Positions 7,956 through 11,858 of a stretch of 11,858 nt of DNA are shown in pieces (within the stretch, counting starts at the first letter, position 1; the number at the start of each line of letters is the position of its first letter). Position numbers and translations under genes: made by a program. Source of the DNA: Acanthamoeba lenticulata (lineage: Eukaryota > Discosea > Longamoebia > Acanthamoebidae); assembly GCA_002179805.1 (NCBI GenBank), contig NAVB01001880.1:1-11858 (forward strand). Direction: 5' to 3'. A model generated the notes under the pieces. It had not been told where the DNA came from. It was given only the letters and a program-made list of their open reading frames with translations, and ran no database searches.

Positions 7956-8403
7956 TTAGAAGAACTTGAACGGGGCAAGAGAACCAGCAGCGGAGGTCTC
8001 CAACAGGAAGACGACGTTGTCAGCGTTGTAAAGGCCCTGGTTGTTGTCGGAGTTGGTCGTAACGACCGTGGTGGTACCTAAAGAGAAATGCTGTTGGTGA
8101 GCAGCCTGATATCACGCGTAGACAAAAAAACAAAGCAAGTGCTACCTCCAGAAACAACCACGGGCGACGCCGCAACTACCGTGACGGCAGCATTGCCGTT
8201 GTTGGTTCCCTGCACCACGCTGGTGCCGCCCACAATGGTAGTGGTGTTGTCGTTGGCAAACGCGACGGCGACAAGGGCAAACAGAACAAGGACGGCAGCA
8301 ATGAACTTCCTGCACGATCATAAGAGCTGACGTGAGCAAATTGACACTCCACTCCTCTATTCTATTCTAGTTAACCAATTAGAACCAGGGCGCTGTAGTA
8401 CAT
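7956..8403 (-). CDS. Small secreted protein of unknown function (95 aa)
   Basis: Exons 8403-8402 (coding part, the AT of the start codon), 8309-8146 and 8077-7956; introns 8310-8401 and 8078-8145, both GT-AG. The protein begins with Met-Lys and a hydrophobic stretch, FIAAVLVLFALVAVAFA, then NDNTTT: a classic secretory signal peptide, probably cleaved after Ala19. The mature part is rich in Thr, Val, Gly and Asn, has one N-glycosylation sequon (N22-T-T), no cysteines and no membrane anchor, and ends APFKFF. I recognise no family. The ATG is rebuilt across the first intron (AT|G). No other ATG lies between the TATA box and this point, and neither exon 2 nor its upstream flank supplies another in-frame start. 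A TATA box about 90 nt upstream supports the gene. It could be a cell-surface or wall component, but that is only a guess. Confidence 0.72.
8310..8401 (-). other. Intron interrupting a start codon
   Basis: The donor is GTACTA at 8401, directly after AT; the acceptor is gtgcag, followed by GAAGTTC. Unspliced RNA would read ATG TAC TAC and stop after ten codons, so splicing is required to make the secreted protein. Confidence 0.65.
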
Positions 8404-8785
8404 GGTAGTGGTCTGGTAGTAGAGAGCTTGCGACTAGTCGTAGTTGTAGGCTGTGGAGGTTGGTGATGAGTGGTCCGTCCCGACTGGGCTCCGTTTTATA
8501 CAGGGCCTTGGGCAAGTTGGCGATCAAGTGTGAGTGGATTGAAGCGGAAATCCGCCCAAGAACTGTTTCGTTCGGGTTTGGTCCCTCCCTCGTCCATCAC
8601 TTCACCACAGAACCGCAGGCCCGTCCTTGTCGTCGTAAATCCGGCAGAAAATAGTTTGCCCCCAACTACAGCAACAGTCGCGGTGGTGATTGGTGCGTTG
8701 CTGAAGTGCAGGACAACGCTGTCTTGGGCGCTAAGCTTCGAACGGCGGCAAAGGAGGTGAAGAAGAGAGCCTACCGGCAGTGCTT
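8404..8785. other. Divergent intergenic region (secreted gene / first micro-gene)
   Basis: About 380 nt hold the 5'-UTR and TATA box of the minus-strand secreted gene and the unmarked upstream region of the first micro-gene. I see no TATA on the plus strand. A cggcag acceptor-like site lies just before the micro-gene ATG, so an upstream non-coding exon is possible. Confidence 0.4.
8493..8500 (-). promoter_or_regulatory. TATA box of the small secreted gene
   Basis: TATAAAAC is read on the minus strand, about 90 nt upstream of the split ATG. It allows a 5'-UTR of roughly 60 nt. Confidence 0.65.
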
Positions 8786-8929
8786 ATGCGGGTGTCGAGA
8801 AAGGACGTCAAGAGGGCCCGAAAGGCTAACAAAGCACTCAGCTGCCTCTCCATAAAACAGCGCTGGAAGCTCTTCAAGTGTTTCCGCAAGTTTCGCAAGA
8901 AGTGCTCATGCTGCTTCCGACCGGCGTAG
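8786..8929 (+). CDS. Basic Cys-rich micro-protein 1 (47 aa)
   Basis: A single-exon frame from ATG 8786 to TAG. The N-terminal half is charged (RVSRKDVKRARK), followed by SCL, the amphipathic basic block RWKLFKCFRK (residues 26-35), then KKCSCC near the C-terminus. No family is recognised and there is no signal peptide. Evidence that it is real comes from micro-protein 2, 234 nt downstream: residues 6-35 align without gaps, 18 of 30 identical, and in the shared ten-residue block the three codon differences are all silent. The WKLFK core resembles the N-terminus of cationic amphipathic antimicrobial peptides such as cecropins; with the Cys cluster it could equally be a lipidated membrane-associated helix. 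Function unknown. A minus-strand frame (8731-9015) overlaps but has no start, stop or length match between the two copies. Confidence 0.6.
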   Translation: MRVSRKDVKRARKANKALSCLSIKQRWKLFKCFRKFRKKCSCCFRPA

Positions 8930-9015
8930 CTCCACCCGCACTTGCAACGAAAAGTTGAAAAAGGGAGCCCTGTGTGTGGCACTCCACACCCCCGTTTGGG
9001 CGCAAGAGAACACAA

Positions 9016-9023
9016 TATATTTA
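9016..9023 (+). promoter_or_regulatory. TATA-like element before micro-gene 2
   Basis: TATATTTA lies about 140 nt upstream of ATG 9163 in the spacer between the micro-genes. It matches the octamer found upstream of the GATA gene. Its presence suggests that micro-gene 2 has its own promoter rather than sharing a transcript with micro-gene 1. Confidence 0.4.
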
Positions 9024-9162
9024 TTTATTTCGCACAAGAAAAGGGAAAAAGAAAGCACAAAAGGGAAAAACCTAACCCGGCACTGGTTGCGCGGAGACAG
9101 CGTCAGTTCGCCATAGACACACAACCCAGCCGGACGGAGCAGACACGCAAGCGAGAAGAAGG

Positions 9163-9294
9163 ATGGACGCGCTGAAGGACGCCAAGGACGCCCGCGAGAT
9201 GGGCAATTTCTGCTCTTGCCTGCCCTTTTCGGTAAGGTGGAAGCTTTTCAAGTGTTTCCGTAAGATCAAGAAGTGCTGCTGCTGCTGTTTGTGA
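9163..9294 (+). CDS. Basic Cys-rich micro-protein 2 (43 aa)
   Basis: A single-exon frame from ATG 9163 (context aaggATGg) to TGA. The order is charged MDALKDAKDARE, then MGNFCSCL, RWKLFKCFRK (25-34), KIKK and five consecutive cysteines before a final Leu. It is paralogous to micro-protein 1 upstream, in the same orientation. It contains eight cysteines and several lysines/arginines, with no signal peptide or long hydrophobic segment. The Cys run could be S-acylated, bind metal or form disulfides. The internal Met at 9199 would begin MGNFCS, which fits the N-myristoylation pattern MGxxxS. A GTAAGG at 9232-9237 looks like a splice donor but sits in conserved coding sequence. Function unknown; a previously unannotated family is likely because of its size. 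Confidence 0.62.
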   Translation: MDALKDAKDAREMGNFCSCLPFSVRWKLFKCFRKIKKCCCCCL

Positions 9295-9451
9295 AGCGCC
9301 ATCGGCCCGACTACCCCGCAACGAAGACGGCCAGATTTTTTTTTTGTTGTTGTTTTTTTTTTGGTTGTTGTTACAACTGTGCCCTGCCGGGACGACACAA
9401 ACACACGTGCACCTAAGAACAAAACACAAAAAAGCTGGTGCCTCGCCACTC
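9295..9451. other. Convergent 3' spacer (micro-gene 2 / kinase)
   Basis: 157 nt lie between facing stops. They include two T-rich runs with TTG interruptions on the plus strand (about 9335-9372), A-rich on the kinase strand. No AATAAA is visible in either direction. Confidence 0.5.
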
Positions 9452-11818
9452 CTATGGCAACAGAGCCTGCGTGAGGGCCTCCACCTCGTCCTCCAGGTTC
9501 TTGTGCATGCTCTTGAGTTGGTCCAGCTCTCTCAGCTTTTCCCGACCAGCCTCGGGCGTGCTGCTGGTGGTGAAAGTTGGCTGGTGGTCGCCCGCCTTCA
9601 TCTGGTGTATGGTGTTGAGGAAGGCCTTCCGCGTCGCCGTCCCGTCGGTCTTGGCCTTAGTGCGCGTCCATCCGATCTTCTCTGCCGATTTCTGTTCACG
9701 TCAATGCATAACATCGACACCAATCAGCACCTGCACTTGCAGCAGGACACTCATGAGCCAGTCGGAGAAGATGACTCCTACCTTCTTCGGCGTGGCGGGC
9801 GTGATGGTGCGCCGTTTGGGGGGCGAGTTGGGGTACGGGCCCACCGTGTTCGGGTCGCCCGCCGCGGGGAAGCCATGCTGGACCGGCGGCGACGAGCCCA
9901 AGCGCTCACGCCCCGGACGATGCGGCAAGGTCGCTCGGGATGATCTGTTCCTCTGCAACTGGCCCTCCTCGTGCTCAGCCGCTTGCGCGACGTCGGCGGT
10001 CTCGACTCCGAGCTTGGTCGCTTCCTCGTCCTCGCTCTCTTCGTCCTCGTCGGAACCGGCCTGGCTGCGCGAGCGCTTGGCGCGGAGGGCACGGCCGGTG
10101 CGGAGGATGTTGCGAATGACGGTGCCGCCCTTGGTCTTGGCCACGGCCGACGACAGCGACGCGAGGCTCCCGGACGAGGCCGGAGCCGCCTCGGGGGCCT
10201 CGCCTTCGTCCGAGTCGCCCACGTAGCGGACGCCCGACGACAGCAGGTCGCCGATGCTGTTGTCCTTGTCGGACCGGACGCCCTCTCGAGGCGTCCGGGG
10301 CACGTACTCCTCCTCGCTGGCTGACGCGGCACCGCTCGCGCACGAGTCGACCGCGATGTTGCAGTCCTGCTTGCTACGCTTCTTGGCCTTGGCCGTCTTC
10401 TTCTTCTTCTTCTTTTTCTTGATCTTCTGCTCGACCTCTTCGTCCTCATCCTCATCCACGTTGTCGCCCTCGGCAGCGTGCACGATGTTGCCCGGGGCGT
10501 CGGCCGCGGGGGAGAGGATGGTGTGGGCGCGCTGCTTCACGAACTCCTCCATCCACTCGGTGATCTCGCCCTTGGTGCAGGCCGTGGCCTCGCTCATCAG
10601 GATGTGCTTCTTGATGGACTGCACACACACGTAAACACATAAACGAGTCAGTGTTTCCCGAGGAGGCTCACGCGATTCATGACACTGACGCCGATCGATG
10701 GGTGGGTAGGGGGGATGGTGGCGGCACCTGAGTGAGGAGGGCCTTGTTGGAGTTGGTGGTCACCAGTCGCGGGTGGCTCTTGGTCAGGACCAGCCTGCGT
10801 GGATGGGGAAGGGAGGGCGCAGAGGCCAATGCGATGAGTACACCACAAAACCAGGGGGAGCGCTCCCTCGCATGCCGAAAGGGTTTGTTGAGGGGGGAGG
10901 GGGAGGGGGAGGGCGCACTTGTTGCGACGGGCCTCCTCCTTCTCGCGGCGGCGCTGCTCTTCTTCGAGGGCGCGCGCCTGGCGGAAGCGCTCCTGCTCCT
11001 CGCGGTACTTGCGCTCCACATCAGCATCGTAGTTGGCGATCTCCGGACACAGTTCGAGGATGAGGGCCTCCACCATCTTCACCACCTGGTCGAACGAGGG
11101 CCGTTGCTCTGCAACATCACACACACACCGAGCCAATCAGAAAAAAACCTTTTCCTTCCTTGGTCACACTCGGGGGAGGAGAGAGTTGGGGTACCGGGAT
11201 CCTGGGCCCAGCAGGACTCGATGAGGCGGCGGTAAGAGGCTGGGCACGAGTCCGGGATGGGCGGGCGTTCGCCGCTGATGACCTTGTCCTCCACGAGCGA
11301 CATGAAGGTGATCTCCCCGAAGAACTTCTGGCGCGTGTAGAGCTCCCAGAAGATGACCCCCACCGAGTAGACGTCGGCCTTTTCCGTGTAGGGCTTGTTC
11401 TGCAGCACCTCCGGCGCCAGCCACACTGCACCCCGCACACAGCAAACAACAGCAGAAATGTAGAAAGAAAGAGAGAAAGAGAGAAGAAAAACGGGTATGT
11501 TCAGCTCCAGGACCACTGAGTGCACGTGACGTGGGGGAGAGCACACGTACGTGGACAATCGACGATGCGGCCGGCGGTGCGCTGCGCCGAGTTAAGGGAC
11601 ACCCCAAAGTCGCAGACCTTGGCCACCACGTCGGCCTCGGGCGACGTGGAGGCCAGCTGCACGCGACAGAGAGCCGATCTCGGAGGTGAGTCGATCGATT
11701 CGCCCCGTCTGCGCCAAGGAAATGGGGAGGGGGAGGAGGCGCACCAAAATGTTGGGGGACTTGAGGTCGCGGTGCATGACCGGAGGGCTGGCGTTGTGCA
11801 GGAACGCGCATCCCTTGG
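9452..11818 (-). CDS. TKL-type protein kinase with charged C-terminal extension (5' partial)
   Basis: Visible exons 11818-11745, 11656-11551, 11425-11195, 11108-10919, 10794-10728, 10618-9782 and 9691-9452. All introns are GT-AG, phases close, and 580 residues are visible. The C-lobe half of a kinase domain is present: HRDLKSPNIL (15-24; catalytic Asp17 and the TKL-style Lys19), DFGVS (40-44), WLAPEVL (61-67), ADVYSVGVIFWELYTR, and ESCWAQDPEQRPSF closing the domain at about 141. The ATP-binding lobe lies beyond the window. Then follow a highly charged Glu/Arg helix (about 166-200), an unassigned segment with EITEWMEEFVKQRAHTIL (239-256), an acidic run then a basic one with eight or more lysines (about 275-304, a possible nuclear signal), a long Ser/Glu-rich disordered region, and a C-terminal helix (about 551-578, EKLRELDQLKSMHKNLEDEV) likely to form a coiled coil. 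Probably an active Ser/Thr or dual-specificity kinase; substrates and upstream domains are unknown. Confidence 0.88.
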
Positions 11819-11858
11819 CTGAAACAAGACACAAGAACCCGCGGAGACGCACAAGCGT

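Noticed and set aside
9232..9237. GTAAGG as a splice donor in micro-gene 2
   Set aside because: The peptide on both sides is conserved in micro-protein 1, so the sequence is more likely read through as coding.
8731..9449. Minus-strand frames over the micro-genes that also share LRKHLKSF
   Set aside because: The third codon positions coincide in the two strands, so some antisense similarity is expected. The antisense frames differ in start, end and length, and the second runs into the kinase coding end, while the plus frames match over 30 residues with aligned starts and Cys tails.

Overview
The window reads as nuclear DNA of a GC-rich, intron-rich amoebozoan, most like Acanthamoeba. The grounds are short GT-AG introns (about 66-180 nt) with donors mostly of the GTACGT or GTGCGC type, closely packed genes on both strands, poly-Ser/Gln/Ala tracts, a GATA-type zinc finger, a tyrosine-kinase-like (TKL) kinase, and a bacterial-looking phosphate-binding receptor ectodomain. 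The species is inferred from style; I had no search. There is no operon, Shine-Dalgarno or mobile-element signal. Every exon junction given was worked out by hand from GT/AG sites, codon phase and protein-family continuity.

Layout: (1) 86-1921 (+) is the 3' part of a membrane receptor: PstS-like ligand-binding domain, one EGF-like module, one transmembrane helix and a short tail. (2) 2176-4060 (-) is a two-exon GATA zinc-finger protein, convergent with (1). (3) 4061-4873 is a divergent intergenic region. (4) 4874-6430 (+) is a five-exon ankyrin-repeat protein. (5) 6545-7604 (-) is a seven-exon cyclophilin A-type prolyl isomerase, convergent with (4). (6) 7956-8403 (-) is a small secreted protein whose ATG is interrupted by an intron. 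(7) 8786-8929 and 9163-9294 (+) are two tiny tandem paralogous genes for basic, cysteine-rich proteins of 47 and 43 residues. (8) 9452-11818 (-) is the 3' part of a TKL-type protein kinase with a long charged C-terminal extension; its 5' end lies beyond the right edge.

The genes do not form an obvious pathway; this looks like an ordinary eukaryotic neighbourhood. The least expected item is the micro-gene pair. The two align without gaps over 30 residues, share the block RWKLFKCFRK with only silent codon changes, and both end in a Cys cluster. Also notable are the split start codon, G-runs or a (CCAAA)9 array where a polypyrimidine tract is expected, and the prokaryote-type binding domain in a eukaryotic receptor.
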